Counted from the stretch's first letter, positions 1-9,518 are shown. The stretch: DNA of 64,000 bases from Roseateles asaccharophilus (GCF_004362405.1 NZ_SNXE01000003.1:411304-475303), one strand, 5' to 3'. Notes: a model not told the origin generated them from the sequence alone. Made by a program: numbers and translations.

Positions 1-1
1 T

Positions 2-1141
2 GTCGTCCGCCTGGCCGCCAGCGACCCCAGCCTGCTGCGTCGCCAGGATCATCCGACCTGGAAGCTGCTGAACCGGGTGGGCAGCCATGGGGCGGCCTTC
101 GAGCGCGCCGACGAGCCACGCCTGCAAGACTTTCTGCGCTTCATGAACGCGTGCATTGACGAAGTCGCAGCCCAGCCCCGGCCCGGCGCGGCACAGTTCC
201 AGGAGTTGCTGGACCGCGTCGAGGCCTTCATCAGCCATCAGGCCCGCCAGGGCGGGGAGCGCAGCTCGATCAAGCTGGCCAGCCTAGAGCGGGAGCGCCA
301 GCGCGAAGGCTGGCTGCGCGTGCTGGCGGAGCAGATCCGTGACCAGTTGGCGGAATCCCCCGAGGCTCGCACCAGTGCCTTGCTGCGCGACTTCCTACGC
401 AAGGACTGGACCCGGGTGATTGTCCAGGCCATGGTGGAACACGGACGCGATGCACCGCAGGCCCAGGCCCGCATCGAGCTGGTCGATGCCCTGCTGGCGA
501 GCCTGCGACCCTTGCGCAACGAGGCGGAGCGCCAGGCCCTGCGGGCGCGGCTGCCGGCGCTGGTGCAGGCACTGAACCAGGGCTGCGAGTCCATTGCCCT
601 GCCGGCAGCGCGCTGCAAGGCCCTGATGGACGAGCTCATGCATCTGCATGGCCGCCTGCTGCTGGGCCCGACTGGGCAGCCAGTGGCGCCGGAGCCGCAG
701 CATGTGCCCCCCCTGGACCCCGAGGCCCAGCTGCAGGCCCTGCTGAGCGAGCGGGAATCACTGCAGGGGTCGCGCTGGGCGCATGACGAGGTGGATCGCA
801 GCCGCCTGCCCACGGTGCCGGTGGGGCTCTATTCCTCGGCCGATGCCGCAGCCTCGCGCCAGGCCCTCAACCAATGGATCGCCGGCCTGAGCATAGGCCG
901 CTGGTACCACCTCTTCGTGCAGAGCCAATGGACCACGGCGCAGCTGGCCTGGGTCAGCGACAGCCGGCAGTACTTCCTGTTTGTGGGCCAGGACGGCGAG
1001 GAGCGGCACTCCCTGACCCGCGGCGCGCTCGAACACCTGCTCAGCCACGGACTGATCACCGGCCTGGAGGACGAGGGCGATATGGTGCAGCGCGCCATGA
1101 GCACCCTGATGCAGGACCTGGACAGCTCAAACACCCCCTGA
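2..1141 (+). CDS. DUF1631 family protein, C-terminal part (5' end outside window)
   Basis: The frame is open from the first codon at position 2 and runs 379 codons to a TGA at 1139-1141, so the true start lies upstream of the window. A GTG at 77 is in frame, but the residues before it (SLLRRQDHPTWKLLNRV) continue the same coding style, so it is probably not the start. The visible part is an acidic, mostly helical, soluble protein with many Arg/Gln/Leu-rich helices and no signal peptide or membrane segment. The ending, with an aromatic WYHLFVQSQW patch followed by a FVGQDG turn, matches what I know of the DUF1631 family, a large proteobacterial protein with no settled function. The stop overlaps the next gene's start by one base (TGATG), implying translational coupling. 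Confidence 0.6.
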   Translation, partial: VVRLAASDPSLLRRQDHPTWKLLNRVGSHGAAFERADEPRLQDFLRFMNACIDEVAAQPRPGAAQFQELLDRVEAFISHQARQGGERSSIKLASLERERQREGWLRVLAEQIRDQLAESPEARTSALLRDFLRKDWTRVIVQAMVEHGRDAPQAQARIELVDALLASLRPLRNEAERQALRARLPALVQALNQGCESIALPAARCKALMDELMHLHGRLLLGPTGQPVAPEPQHVPPLDPEAQLQALLSERESLQGSRWAHDEVDRSRLPTVPVGLYSSADAAASRQALNQWIAGLSIGRWYHLFVQSQWTTAQLAWVSDSRQYFLFVGQDGEERHSLTRGALEHLLSHGLITGLEDEGDMVQRAMSTLMQDLDSSNTP

Positions 1142-3423
1142 TGCCTCGCTTGCTTTCCCTGACCCTCTGCTGCGCGATCGCCTGGCTGGCACCGAACGCC
1201 GGACTGCAGGCGCAGACGCCATCCGGCGCCGCCACAGCGGCGGTGGCAGCCTCGCAACCGGCCGAGCGCCCGCGCCTGGGCCTGGTGCTCTCGGGCGGCG
1301 GCGCTCGCGGCCTGGCTCATGTGGGCGTGCTCAAGGTGCTGGAGCGAGAGCGCATCCCCGTGGATGTGATCACGGGCACCTCCATGGGCGCCATCATCGG
1401 CGGCCTCTACGCCAGCGGCATGAGCGCCAGTGCCATGGAGCGCGAACTCCTGCCCCTGGCCTGGGACCGTGTGTTTGCCAGCCGCGTGGAGCGACAGCAT
1501 CTGTCCCAGCGCCGCAAGGAGGAAGACTTCGAATTCTCCGCCGTGCTGGAGATGGGCATGCGCGACGGCGAGGTCCGCGTACCCCAGGGCACCTTTTCCA
1601 GCCGCGGCCTGGAAATTCTGCTGCGCCGCTACACCCTGCCGGTGCGCCAGGTCCAGGACTTCGACCGCCTGCCCACCCCCTTCCGCGCCGTGGCCACCGA
1701 TATGGAAACCGGGCGGCAGGTGGTGCTGGCCGAGGGTGATCTCGCCCTGGCCCTGCGCTCGAGCATGAGCGTTCCCGGCCTGTTCTCCCCGGTGGAGTGG
1801 AAGGAGCGCATCCTCGGTGACGGCGGGCTGGTGAACAACCTGCCTGTGGATGTGGCCCGCAGCCTGGGAGCCCAGCGTCTGATTGCGGTCAATGTGGGAA
1901 CCCCGCTCTCCGGGCGCGCCAGCCTGGGCACCCTGGTCGGCGTGACCACACAGATGATCAACATCCTGACCGAGCAGAATGTGCAGCGCTCGCTGGCCAG
2001 CCTGTGGGAAGACGATGTGCTCATCACCCCCGAGCTGGGGCAGCTGGGCTCGGCCGACTTTGACAAGAGCCGCGAGCTGATCGAGCAGGGCGAGCGCGCC
2101 GCACAGGCCTTGCTGGAGCGTCTGCGCCCGATGGCGCTCAGCCCCGAAGACTATGCCCAGTGGCAGGCACAGCGCCGCGGCTCCAAGCCCCCGGCGTTCA
2201 AGCCTCGCATCGAGGCCCTGGCGTTCGAGGGGAGCGAGCAGACTCGCCCGGAGCGCCTGGCGGCCCAGCTGGAGAGCCGCCCCGGCCAGGACTTCGACCC
2301 GGCCCGTGCCGAGCGCGACGCCCGCCTGCTGGCCTCGTCCGGCGACTATGTGCGCGTGGACTACCACCTGGAAGAACGCCCCGGCGGCGAGACCCTGGTC
2401 TTTGGCATGGAAGACAAGCCCTGGGGCCCCAACTACTTCCGCATTGGCCTGGACCTGAGCACCGACTTCTCGGGCGAGAGCAGCTTCAATCTGCGTGTCA
2501 GCCACAACCGCCACTGGTTGACGCCGACCGGCACGGAATGGCGCAATCAGCTCAATCTGGGCCAGACCCCCAGGCTCTACAGCGAGCTCTATCAACCCCT
2601 GACCCTGCGGGTGGGCAAGACCGCCGACTGGTTTCTCTCGGGCTGGGGCACGCTGGAGCGACGGAACATCAGCATCTACGAGCCCGACAGCGGAGAAAAT
2701 CTAGCCCGGGTCTCACGTTCCGCGGGCACCCTGGGTCTGGATCTGGGCCAGCCTTGGGGCCAGTGGGGCGAGGTGCGGCTGGGCGTGTTCAGCGAGGCCT
2801 GGCGTTTCAAGCCCGAGATGGTGCCGATCGACCCCATCCCTGGCCAGCTGGGAACCACGTGGCGTGAGACCGCTTGGCGCCTCAAGGCCGTGGTGGACCA
2901 GCTGGACTATGCGGACTTTCCGCAGCGCGGCTATCGCCTGACCCTGGATGCGGTCAACGGCCATGTTCAGGGGCGAGGCCAGGAACGGGAGCGCTCCCGC
3001 CGCGTGGAATTGCAGGCCAGCGGCGCCTACAGCCTCGGGCGCAACACCTTCAACGCCCATCTGCGGCTGTTTGACTCCAAGCAGTCCGAGAACTCCACCC
3101 AGGGGCCCTACACCCTGGGTGGCTTCCAGCAGCTCTCCGGCTACAAGCCGGGCCAGTTGCTGGGCAACACCCTGGTGTTCGCACGTGCGGGCTACTACCG
3201 GCGCCTGAGCGAGACGCCGCTGCTGACGCGCGGACTCTTCATCGGAGGCTCCCTGGAGGCGGGCAATGCCTGGAACAGCCGCCGCGATGCCCGCGGCAGC
3301 GATCTGCGTCACGCCATGAGCCTGTTCATCGGGGCCGACACCGGCCTGGGCCCGCTTTACCTGGGCCTGGGCCATGCGCCTGAGGCCGGCACGGCACTCT
3401 ACCTCTTCATCGGCCGGCCCTGA
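1141..3423 (+). CDS. Patatin-like phospholipase with outer-membrane beta-barrel (type Vd autotransporter, PlpD-like)
   Basis: A 760-residue protein predicted to hydrolyse phospholipid acyl chains at or outside the outer membrane. Residues 1-24 form a signal peptide ending near LQAQ. The patatin domain follows, with the SGGGARG oxyanion loop at 51-57, nucleophile Ser81 in GTSMG and the catalytic Asp227 in DGG. Residues about 350-420 look like one POTRA repeat. Residues about 430-760 alternate polar and hydrophobic residues with many aromatic turns and end in a short strand (LYLFIGRP), as in BamA/TpsB-type barrels. This domain order is that of type Vd secretion. The ATG at 1141 is chosen because it begins the signal peptide and overlaps the DUF1631 stop. 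Family assignment is firm; substrate and surface release are inferred. Confidence 0.88.
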   Translation: MPRLLSLTLCCAIAWLAPNAGLQAQTPSGAATAAVAASQPAERPRLGLVLSGGGARGLAHVGVLKVLERERIPVDVITGTSMGAIIGGLYASGMSASAMERELLPLAWDRVFASRVERQHLSQRRKEEDFEFSAVLEMGMRDGEVRVPQGTFSSRGLEILLRRYTLPVRQVQDFDRLPTPFRAVATDMETGRQVVLAEGDLALALRSSMSVPGLFSPVEWKERILGDGGLVNNLPVDVARSLGAQRLIAVNVGTPLSGRASLGTLVGVTTQMINILTEQNVQRSLASLWEDDVLITPELGQLGSADFDKSRELIEQGERAAQALLERLRPMALSPEDYAQWQAQRRGSKPPAFKPRIEALAFEGSEQTRPERLAAQLESRPGQDFDPARAERDARLLASSGDYVRVDYHLEERPGGETLVFGMEDKPWGPNYFRIGLDLSTDFSGESSFNLRVSHNRHWLTPTGTEWRNQLNLGQTPRLYSELYQPLTLRVGKTADWFLSGWGTLERRNISIYEPDSGENLARVSRSAGTLGLDLGQPWGQWGEVRLGVFSEAWRFKPEMVPIDPIPGQLGTTWRETAWRLKAVVDQLDYADFPQRGYRLTLDAVNGHVQGRGQERERSRRVELQASGAYSLGRNTFNAHLRLFDSKQSENSTQGPYTLGGFQQLSGYKPGQLLGNTLVFARAGYYRRLSETPLLTRGLFIGGSLEAGNAWNSRRDARGSDLRHAMSLFIGADTGLGPLYLGLGHAPEAGTALYLFIGRP

Positions 3424-3440
3424 GTCTGCAGGGCCGCAGA

Positions 3441-3466
3441 GCCCGCACACACGGCCCGCACACACG
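3441..3466. repeat. Two tandem copies of a 13-bp unit between convergent genes
   Basis: The unit GCCCGCACACACG occurs perfectly twice in direct succession (3441-3453 and 3454-3466), followed by a GC-rich run, in the 64-bp gap between two convergent genes. It may be a simple slippage repeat; no terminator with a T-tract is visible here. Confidence 0.8.
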
Positions 3467-3487
3467 GCCCGCGCGGCCGGAGCGCGT

Positions 3488-4390
3488 TCAGCCCGGCGGG
3501 GGCAGGAAAGCCTGGATCAGGCGCAGCAGCAGCTCAGGCCGCTCATGCAGGATCCAGTGCCCCTCCCCCTCTACCCGGTGCAACTGAAGCCGGGGCACGA
3601 ACTGCTCCAGCCCGTCCAGCAAGCCGGGCAGCAGGGCCACATCGTCCAGGCCCCAGATCACCTGGGTAGGCAGCTCCACCCGCAGCAGCTCGGGCGGCAG
3701 GCTCAGGGCCTGGGCCGCAGGATCTTCGGCCGTGGCCGGCCGCATCGGCGAGGCCCGGTAGTAGTTGAGGGGCCCTCGCAGACCCTGGGCCCAAAGTTCG
3801 CGATAGCGCTGGCGCTGCGCCTGGTCCAACCAGGCAGGCGCCTGCCCCTGCCGGTAGAAGAAGGGCCATAGCCGCGCGTAGTCGTTCTCGGCCAGCAGGG
3901 CCTCGGCATCGGGCCGGCACAGGAAGTTCATATAGGCGCTGGCCGCGCGCTGTGCCGGCTTGTGCTGCAACTCGCGCAGAAAGGTCCCCGGATGCGGCGA
4001 GTTGATGATCACCAGGCGGCGCATCAGCGCGGGCCGCTGGGCCGCCAGATTCCAGGCCACGGCACCGCCCCAGTCATGGGCGATCAGGGCCTCCAGTGGC
4101 CCCTCGCCCGTGGCCTCGATCAGCTGGGCCACATCGCTCATCAGGGATTTGGCCCGGTAGGCCTGCACCGCCTCGGGGGCGCTGCTGCGCTCATAGCCCC
4201 GCAGATTGGGGGCGATGCAGCGCCAGCGCGTCGCGAGTTGCTGCATCAGCGTGTCCCAGACGAAGGCGCCCTCGGGAAAGCCGTGCAGCAACAGCAGACG
4301 CGGCGCATCGCGCGGGCCGCAGGCGCGGCAGGACAGACTGATGGGGCCGCTGCCACTATCGGGCAGCTCCAGCACGAAGGTCTCGATCAT
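3488..4390 (-). CDS. Alpha/beta hydrolase, epoxide-hydrolase-like
   Basis: A 300-residue cytoplasmic alpha/beta hydrolase with no signal peptide. The HGFPE oxyanion motif is at 36-40. The nucleophile position is Asp106 in HDWGG rather than serine, which is the hallmark of epoxide hydrolases and haloalkane/fluoroacetate dehalogenases. The lid region contains tyrosines (FFYRQ and NYYRAS) that could activate an epoxide, favouring epoxide hydrolase, and the C-terminal catalytic His lies in EGEGHW. The gene is convergent with the patatin gene and 54 bp downstream of ysxC on the same strand, so it might share that transcript. The family is clear; the substrate cannot be read from sequence. Confidence 0.82.
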   Translation of the reverse strand: MIETFVLELPDSGSGPISLSCRACGPRDAPRLLLLHGFPEGAFVWDTLMQQLATRWRCIAPNLRGYERSSAPEAVQAYRAKSLMSDVAQLIEATGEGPLEALIAHDWGGAVAWNLAAQRPALMRRLVIINSPHPGTFLRELQHKPAQRAASAYMNFLCRPDAEALLAENDYARLWPFFYRQGQAPAWLDQAQRQRYRELWAQGLRGPLNYYRASPMRPATAEDPAAQALSLPPELLRVELPTQVIWGLDDVALLPGLLDGLEQFVPRLQLHRVEGEGHWILHERPELLLRLIQAFLPPPG

Positions 4391-4444
4391 CCGGCTCCTC
4401 CCTGGGGTGGCGGCCAGTATCGGCCGCCCGCCGGAGCCGCCCTG

Positions 4445-5203
4445 TCAAGCCGGCGACAGGGGGCCGTCCGGTGCCTGCGCCGCATCGGCGGCCTCAAGGG
4501 CCGCCGCCGCGCGCGGCGCATGGGCCCACTGGTGCAGGATGTGGGCCACATCGGCCACGCCCTGCTTCTTCAGCGCTGAGAACAGGGTGATGGACACATC
4601 GGATTCCTCGGTGGCCATGGCTGCGAGCCGCTCCTGGGTCTGGCGCAGGGCGGCATCGGCCTCCTTGCGGTTGAGCTTGTCGGCCTTGGTCAGCACCACC
4701 AGCAGCTTGACCTCGCCGGTCGCGACGCGCCGCTGCACGAAGTCCAGCAGCTGCTGGTCCAGATCGGTCAGGCCCAGGCGCGAGTCCACCATCAGCACCA
4801 CGCCGGAGAGACTGCGGCGGACCTCCAGATAGTCGGCCATCACCTTCTGCCAGCGCTGCTTGGCGTCGCGATTCACCGCGGCATAGCCATAGCCCGGCAG
4901 GTCGGCAAAAAGCGCATCGGCCGCATCCTTGGGGCCCAGCTCAAACAAATTGATGTGCTGTGTTCGCCCAGGCGTTTTCGATGCGAACGCCAAGCGCTTT
5001 TGCTGCGCCAGCGTATTGATCGCCGTCGACTTCCCTGCATTTGAGCGCCCGACAAAGGCAATCTCGGGCAGCTCGGTGGGCGGTAGGTGGACCAACTGGC
5101 TGGCCGTGGTCAGGAAACGGGCCGTGTGGGTCCAACCCAACACCGTCTTGTCATCGGGCTCGGCGGGGGCGCTCTGGGGCGCGATGCGGGTGTCGGGGTT
5201 CAT
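4445..5203 (-). CDS. engB: Ribosome biogenesis GTP-binding protein YsxC/EngB
   Basis: A 252-residue TRAFAC-class GTPase required for late assembly of the large ribosomal subunit. It shows G1 GRSNAGKST at 52-60, the G2 region KTPGRTQ, G3 DLPGYG at 101-106 and G4 TKAD at 172-175. A Pro/Ala-rich N-terminal tail of about 20 residues precedes the domain, and an Ala-rich C-terminal tail extends beyond the usual family length. The frame extends upstream without a stop, but the ATG at 5203 is chosen because it begins the conserved region, and further extension would run through the divergent cytochrome c4 gene. The divergent start is only 66 bp away, so the two genes share a short promoter region. 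Confidence 0.93.
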   Translation of the reverse strand: MNPDTRIAPQSAPAEPDDKTVLGWTHTARFLTTASQLVHLPPTELPEIAFVGRSNAGKSTAINTLAQQKRLAFASKTPGRTQHINLFELGPKDAADALFADLPGYGYAAVNRDAKQRWQKVMADYLEVRRSLSGVVLMVDSRLGLTDLDQQLLDFVQRRVATGEVKLLVVLTKADKLNRKEADAALRQTQERLAAMATEESDVSITLFSALKKQGVADVAHILHQWAHAPRAAAALEAADAAQAPDGPLSPA

Positions 5204-5269
5204 CTCGGGGGGCCTTGTTAATTCGCCATTGTAAAATCTCCGAGTTGCGCTTACCCAACCCGAGAACAC

Positions 5270-5887
5270 ATGAAGACTGCTGCTATCTTGTTGTCTGGCT
5301 TCACTTTCGCTGCTGCAGCCCTGGCTAGCGGCGCGCCGGCGGCGGCCAAGCCGGATCTGGCCAAGGGCCAGGCCACGGCCACCCAACTGTGTGCAGCTTG
5401 CCACACTGTGGATGGTTCCCGGGGCAGCCCGGCCAACCCCATTCTGCAGGGCCAGCACCCGGAATACCTGGCCAAGCAGCTGCACGAGTTCAAGGACGGC
5501 AAGCGCAAGAACGCGGTGATGCAGGGCATGGCCGCGACGCTGTCGGATGAAGACATCCGCAATGTCTCCGCCTTCTACGCCAGCAAGACCGCCAAACCGG
5601 GCTTCGCCAAGAACAAGGAACTGGTGACCCTGGGCGAGAAGATCTACCGCGGCGGCATTGCCGATCGCCAGATCCCGGCCTGCGCCAGCTGCCACACCCC
5701 CACCGGGGCCGGCATGCCCGCCCAGTACCCGCGCATTGGCGGCCAGCACAGCGACTACACCGAGGCCCAGCTGAATGCCTTCCGCGCCGGCACCCGGGGC
5801 AACAATGCCCAGATGCTGGCCATCGCGGCCAAGATGAACGACCGCGAGATCAAGGCAGTGTCCGACTACATCGCCGGCCTGCGCTGA
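5270..5887 (+). CDS. Cytochrome c4-type dihaem cytochrome c
   Basis: A 205-residue periplasmic electron carrier. A signal peptide (residues about 1-22) is followed by two tandem cytochrome c domains, each with one haem-attachment motif: CAACH at 41-45 and CASCH at 138-142. Distal methionine candidates occur in NAVMQGMA and AQMLAIA. The two-domain layout and length fit cytochrome c4, which donates electrons to terminal oxidases. It is followed by a strong terminator and then by the ResB-CcsB genes that attach haem to such proteins, a functionally coherent neighbourhood. The start is fixed by the signal peptide. Confidence 0.92.
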   Translation: MKTAAILLSGFTFAAAALASGAPAAAKPDLAKGQATATQLCAACHTVDGSRGSPANPILQGQHPEYLAKQLHEFKDGKRKNAVMQGMAATLSDEDIRNVSAFYASKTAKPGFAKNKELVTLGEKIYRGGIADRQIPACASCHTPTGAGMPAQYPRIGGQHSDYTEAQLNAFRAGTRGNNAQMLAIAAKMNDREIKAVSDYIAGLR

Positions 5888-5935
5888 GCCACCAGCCCGA
5901 TGTCCCGGGTCTGATCCGTACTTTCCAGCTGTTGT

Positions 5936-5969
5936 AAAAAGGCCGGCGCAACTCTGCCCGGCCTTTTTT
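5936..5969 (+). terminator. Intrinsic terminator after cytochrome c4 gene
   Basis: An A-run (5936-5940) precedes GGCCGG (5941-5946), an 11-nt loop, CCGGCC (5958-5963) and six T residues (5964-5969). The flanking A and T tracts let it work in either direction. It separates the cytochrome c4 gene from resB, whose ATG lies 15 bp after the T-tract. Confidence 0.85.
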
Positions 5970-5983
5970 GTTTGCCCGCACGA

Positions 5984-8146
5984 ATGTCCGCTGCCGCCTC
6001 CGACACCCCCGCCGCCCCTGCGCCGCCCGCCGCCCCATCAGGCACCAGTGCTCCGCGCGGACGCCCATGGCAAGACGCCTACGAGCTGCTGTCCTCGATG
6101 CGCTTTGCCATCGCGCTGCTCACCGTGATCTGCATTGCCTCGGTGATCGGCACCGTGGTCAAGCAGCGCGAGCCGCTGAACAACTATGTCAACCAGTTCG
6201 GCCCCTTCTGGGCGGAGCTCTACGGCAAGCTGGACCTCTACACGGTCTACAGCGCCTGGTGGTTCTTGCTGATCCTGGGCTTTCTGGTGCTGTCCACCAG
6301 CCTGTGCATCGCGCGCAACACGCCCAAGATCCTGGTCGATCTCAAGAGCTACAAGGAAGGGATACGCGAGAGCGCGCTGCAAGCCTTTCATCACAAGGCC
6401 ATCGGCCATCTGCCTCAGCCTGCCGAGCAGGCATTGAGCGACGTCTCGGCCCTGCTGGAGGCCGAGGGCTGGAAGGCCAGGGCCCAAATCCGCGACAAGG
6501 GCACCATGGTGGCCGCGCGCAAGGGCGCGGCCAACAAGATCGGCTATCTGGCGGCCCATGGCGCCATCGTGCTCATCTGCCTGGGCGGTTTGCTAGACGG
6601 TGATCTGTTCGTGCGCGCCCTGATGTGGGCCCAGGGCAAGTCGGCCTACCAGGGCGGCGGCCTGGTCAGCGAGGTCAAGCCCGAGCATCGCCTGGCCGCC
6701 GACAACCCGAGCTTTCGCGGCAATCTGATGGTGCCCGAGGGCGGCCGGGCCGCCACCGCCATCCTCTCCATGCCCGATGGCGTGGTGCTGCAGGAGCTGC
6801 CCTTCGATGTGGAACTCAAGAAGTTCATCGTCGAGTATTACGCCACGGGCATGCCCAAGCTCTTCGCCAGCGAGATCGAGATCCGCGACCACGAGACCGG
6901 CAAGACCCATGCCGCCACGGTCAAGGTCAATGAGCCCGCCCATCACCGTGGTGTGGCCATCTACCAGAGCAGCTTCGACGACGGCGGCTCCCAGCTGCGC
7001 GTGCGCGCGGTGCCCCTGAGCGGCTCGGCCGCACCCTTCGAGATCGAAGGCGTGGTGGGCGGCGCCACCACCCTGTCCAACGGCGACGAGAAGCTGAATC
7101 TCGAATTCAGCGGACTGCGGGTGATCAATGTGGAGAACATGGCCGCCCCCACGCCCAGCGGCACCGATGTGCGCAAGGTGGACCTGGTTGCCTCGGTCCA
7201 GGCCCATCTGGGCAGCGGGGCCAAGCCGCGCGGCGACAAGACGCTGCAGAACCTGGGGCCGTCCTTCAGCTACAAGCTGCGCGACGCGGCCGGCCAGGCC
7301 CGCGAGTTCAACAACTACATGGTCCCGGTTGAGCTCGATGGCCAGCGGGTCTTCCTGGCCGGTGTGCGCGACACGCCGGCCGAGGCCTTCCGCTATCTGC
7401 GCATCCCCGTGGACGAGCAGGGCGGCATGGACGGCTGGCTGCAGCTGCGCCAGGGTCTGGCGGACGCCGGCCTGCGCGAGCGCGCCGCACGCCGCTATGC
7501 CCAGCTGGCCACGCCGGACGACAAGCCGCGGATGGGCCCCCAGCTGCAGGCCACGGCCCTGCGCGCGCTGACCCTGTTTGCCGCCGCCGAACCGTCCGCG
7601 ACCGGGACTTCTGGCCCGGATGGCAAACCCCTGGGCGGCTTGCCGGCCCTGTCGCAGTTCATCGAACGCGAGGTCCCCGAGGCCGAACGCAGCCGCGTGT
7701 CCGAGGTGCTGCTGCGCATTCTCAATGGCAGCCTGTTCGAGCTCTACAAGCTGGTGCGCCAGCAGGCCGGCCAAGCGGTACCCGAGGCGGGCAGCACCAC
7801 GCAGGGCTTCATGACCCAGGCCGTCCTGTCGCTTTCGGACAGCATGTTCTACCCGGCGCCGGTGCTGCTGCAGCTGTCGGAGTTCAAGCAGGTTCAGGCC
7901 AGCGTGTTCCAAGTGGCCCGGGCCCCCGGCCAGAGCCTGGTCTATCTCGGCGCCGTGTTGTTGACGATCGGGGTGTTCGCGATGCTATACATCAAGGAAC
8001 GCCGGCTGTGGATCTGGCTGGAGCCGGTCCACAATGGCGGCACCCGTGTGCGCATGGCTCTGTCCTGCACCCGGGCCTCGCCCGACACTGATACCGAGTT
8101 CGAGAACCTGAGCAAGGCCTTGTTGAAGGACGCCCGAGCATCATGA
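5984..8146 (+). CDS. resB: Cytochrome c biogenesis protein ResB (System II)
   Basis: A 720-residue inner-membrane protein that works with CcsB/CcsA to move haem to the periplasm and hold apocytochrome c reduced for attachment. A Pro/Ala-rich cytoplasmic tail of about 30 residues precedes membrane segments near residues 45-65 and 95-112 and another near 185-205. A large periplasmic domain follows, with a last segment near 640-665 (YLGAVLLTIGVFAML) and a short cytoplasmic tail. ResB family features include SMRFAIALL in the first helix. The ATG at 5984 is preferred over an in-frame TTG at 5972 that falls at the terminator edge. The stop overlaps the next start by four bases (ATGA), indicating translational coupling. 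Confidence 0.93.
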   Translation: MSAAASDTPAAPAPPAAPSGTSAPRGRPWQDAYELLSSMRFAIALLTVICIASVIGTVVKQREPLNNYVNQFGPFWAELYGKLDLYTVYSAWWFLLILGFLVLSTSLCIARNTPKILVDLKSYKEGIRESALQAFHHKAIGHLPQPAEQALSDVSALLEAEGWKARAQIRDKGTMVAARKGAANKIGYLAAHGAIVLICLGGLLDGDLFVRALMWAQGKSAYQGGGLVSEVKPEHRLAADNPSFRGNLMVPEGGRAATAILSMPDGVVLQELPFDVELKKFIVEYYATGMPKLFASEIEIRDHETGKTHAATVKVNEPAHHRGVAIYQSSFDDGGSQLRVRAVPLSGSAAPFEIEGVVGGATTLSNGDEKLNLEFSGLRVINVENMAAPTPSGTDVRKVDLVASVQAHLGSGAKPRGDKTLQNLGPSFSYKLRDAAGQAREFNNYMVPVELDGQRVFLAGVRDTPAEAFRYLRIPVDEQGGMDGWLQLRQGLADAGLRERAARRYAQLATPDDKPRMGPQLQATALRALTLFAAAEPSATGTSGPDGKPLGGLPALSQFIEREVPEAERSRVSEVLLRILNGSLFELYKLVRQQAGQAVPEAGSTTQGFMTQAVLSLSDSMFYPAPVLLQLSEFKQVQASVFQVARAPGQSLVYLGAVLLTIGVFAMLYIKERRLWIWLEPVHNGGTRVRMALSCTRASPDTDTEFENLSKALLKDARAS

Positions 8147-9501
8147 ACACCGCCACCGCAAGCATCACCCTGGGTCGCCAAGGCTATTTCGCCCAGCGCG
8201 ACTGGCAAGACTGGGCCTTTGCCCTGCTGGTCCTGGCCAGCGGCCTCTTCGCCTTCTGGCACTACCGCGGCTCCATGAATGGCTATGAAGAGGTCATACT
8301 GGCCTGCTCCATGCCCTCCCTGGTCTTGCTGGGCTGGTTCTGGAAGCCGCTGCGCCTGCTCAGCGTGCTGGTCGGCGCCACCAGCATCCTGGCCATCCAG
8401 CTCTACCTGGGCAAGACCGACGACTTCGGTGCCGACCTGGCGGCCGCCGAGCAGGTCTTCCTGCTCAAGTACCTGCTGTCCAGCCAGAGCGCCATCCTCT
8501 GGATGAGCCTGCTCTTCTTCATGAGCACCCTGTTCTACTGGGGCGGTTTCTTCAAGGGTGAAGGCCAGGACAGCGCGGCCGAGGCCATTGGCTCGCGCCT
8601 GGCCTGGGGCGCGGTCTTCATGGCCCTGGTGGGCACCATGGTGCGCTGGTTCGAGAGCCACCAGATCGCCGCCGACATCGGTCATATCCCGGTCAGCAAT
8701 CTCTACGAAGTCTTTGTGATGTTCGCCTGGCTGACGGCGCTGATGTACCTGTACTACGAGCAGCGCTTCAAGACGCGCGCGCTGGGCGCCTATGTGATGC
8801 TGATCATCAGCGCCTCGGTGGCCTTCCTGCTCTGGTACACCGTGGCCCGCGGCGCCCACGAGATCCAGCCCCTGGTGCCGGCCCTGCAGAGCTGGTGGAT
8901 GAAGATCCATGTGCCGGCCAACTTCGTGGGCTACGGCACTTTTGCCATGGCCGCCATGGTGGCTCTGGCCTATCTGCTCAAGACCGCCTCGCAGCGCGCC
9001 CTGTTGGTGGGCCTGATCGGCATTCCTGCGGCACTGATCCTGATGATCCTGGCCGTGCGCTTCGGCGCCAGCGGGCTGTCGGCCGAGACGGTATCCGGCC
9101 TGGACGGCTGGGCGCGCAAGATGGGTGGGGTGCTGATCTTCTTCGCCCTGTGCGTGGCCCTGCGCACCAGGCTGACCGCCCGGCTGCCGGCCCTGACCCT
9201 GCTCGATGACCTGATGTACAAGGCCATCGCCCTGGGCTTTGCCTTCTTTACCATCGCCACCATCCTGGGCGCCTTCTGGGCGGCCGAGGCCTGGGGCGGC
9301 TACTGGAGCTGGGACCCCAAGGAAACCTGGGCCCTCATCGTCTGGCTCAACTATGCGGCCTGGCTGCATATGCGGCTGATGAAGGGGCTGCGCGGTCAGG
9401 TGGCCTCCTGGTGGGCCTTGGTGGGCCTGCTGGTCACCACCTTTGCCTTCCTGGGCGTCAATATGTTCCTCTCGGGCCTGCATTCCTACGGCGAGCTCTG
9501 A
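8143..9501 (+). CDS. ccsB: Cytochrome c biogenesis protein CcsB/CcsA (haem handling, System II)
   Basis: A 452-residue polytopic inner-membrane protein of the CcmF/CcmC/CcsA haem-handling superfamily. The diagnostic tryptophan-rich WWD-type motif is present near residues 384-396 (WGGYWSWDPKETW), placed between periplasm-facing histidines. About eight to ten hydrophobic segments are visible. It overlaps resB by four bases, and the two products form the System II haem-lyase complex; in many bacteria they are fused. Its product would mature the adjacent cytochrome c4. The next gene begins only 17 bp downstream, so it may be cotranscribed. Confidence 0.94.
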   Translation: MNTATASITLGRQGYFAQRDWQDWAFALLVLASGLFAFWHYRGSMNGYEEVILACSMPSLVLLGWFWKPLRLLSVLVGATSILAIQLYLGKTDDFGADLAAAEQVFLLKYLLSSQSAILWMSLLFFMSTLFYWGGFFKGEGQDSAAEAIGSRLAWGAVFMALVGTMVRWFESHQIAADIGHIPVSNLYEVFVMFAWLTALMYLYYEQRFKTRALGAYVMLIISASVAFLLWYTVARGAHEIQPLVPALQSWWMKIHVPANFVGYGTFAMAAMVALAYLLKTASQRALLVGLIGIPAALILMILAVRFGASGLSAETVSGLDGWARKMGGVLIFFALCVALRTRLTARLPALTLLDDLMYKAIALGFAFFTIATILGAFWAAEAWGGYWSWDPKETWALIVWLNYAAWLHMRLMKGLRGQVASWWALVGLLVTTFAFLGVNMFLSGLHSYGEL

Positions 9502-9518
9502 TCGCGGCGATACGGCTG

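Noticed and set aside
829..2595. Long open frame on the minus strand (588 codons) opposite the patatin gene
   Set aside because: Shadow of the GC-rich coding strand: low-complexity Ala/Gly/His/Gln composition and no recognisable domain. The plus-strand gene has intact catalytic motifs.
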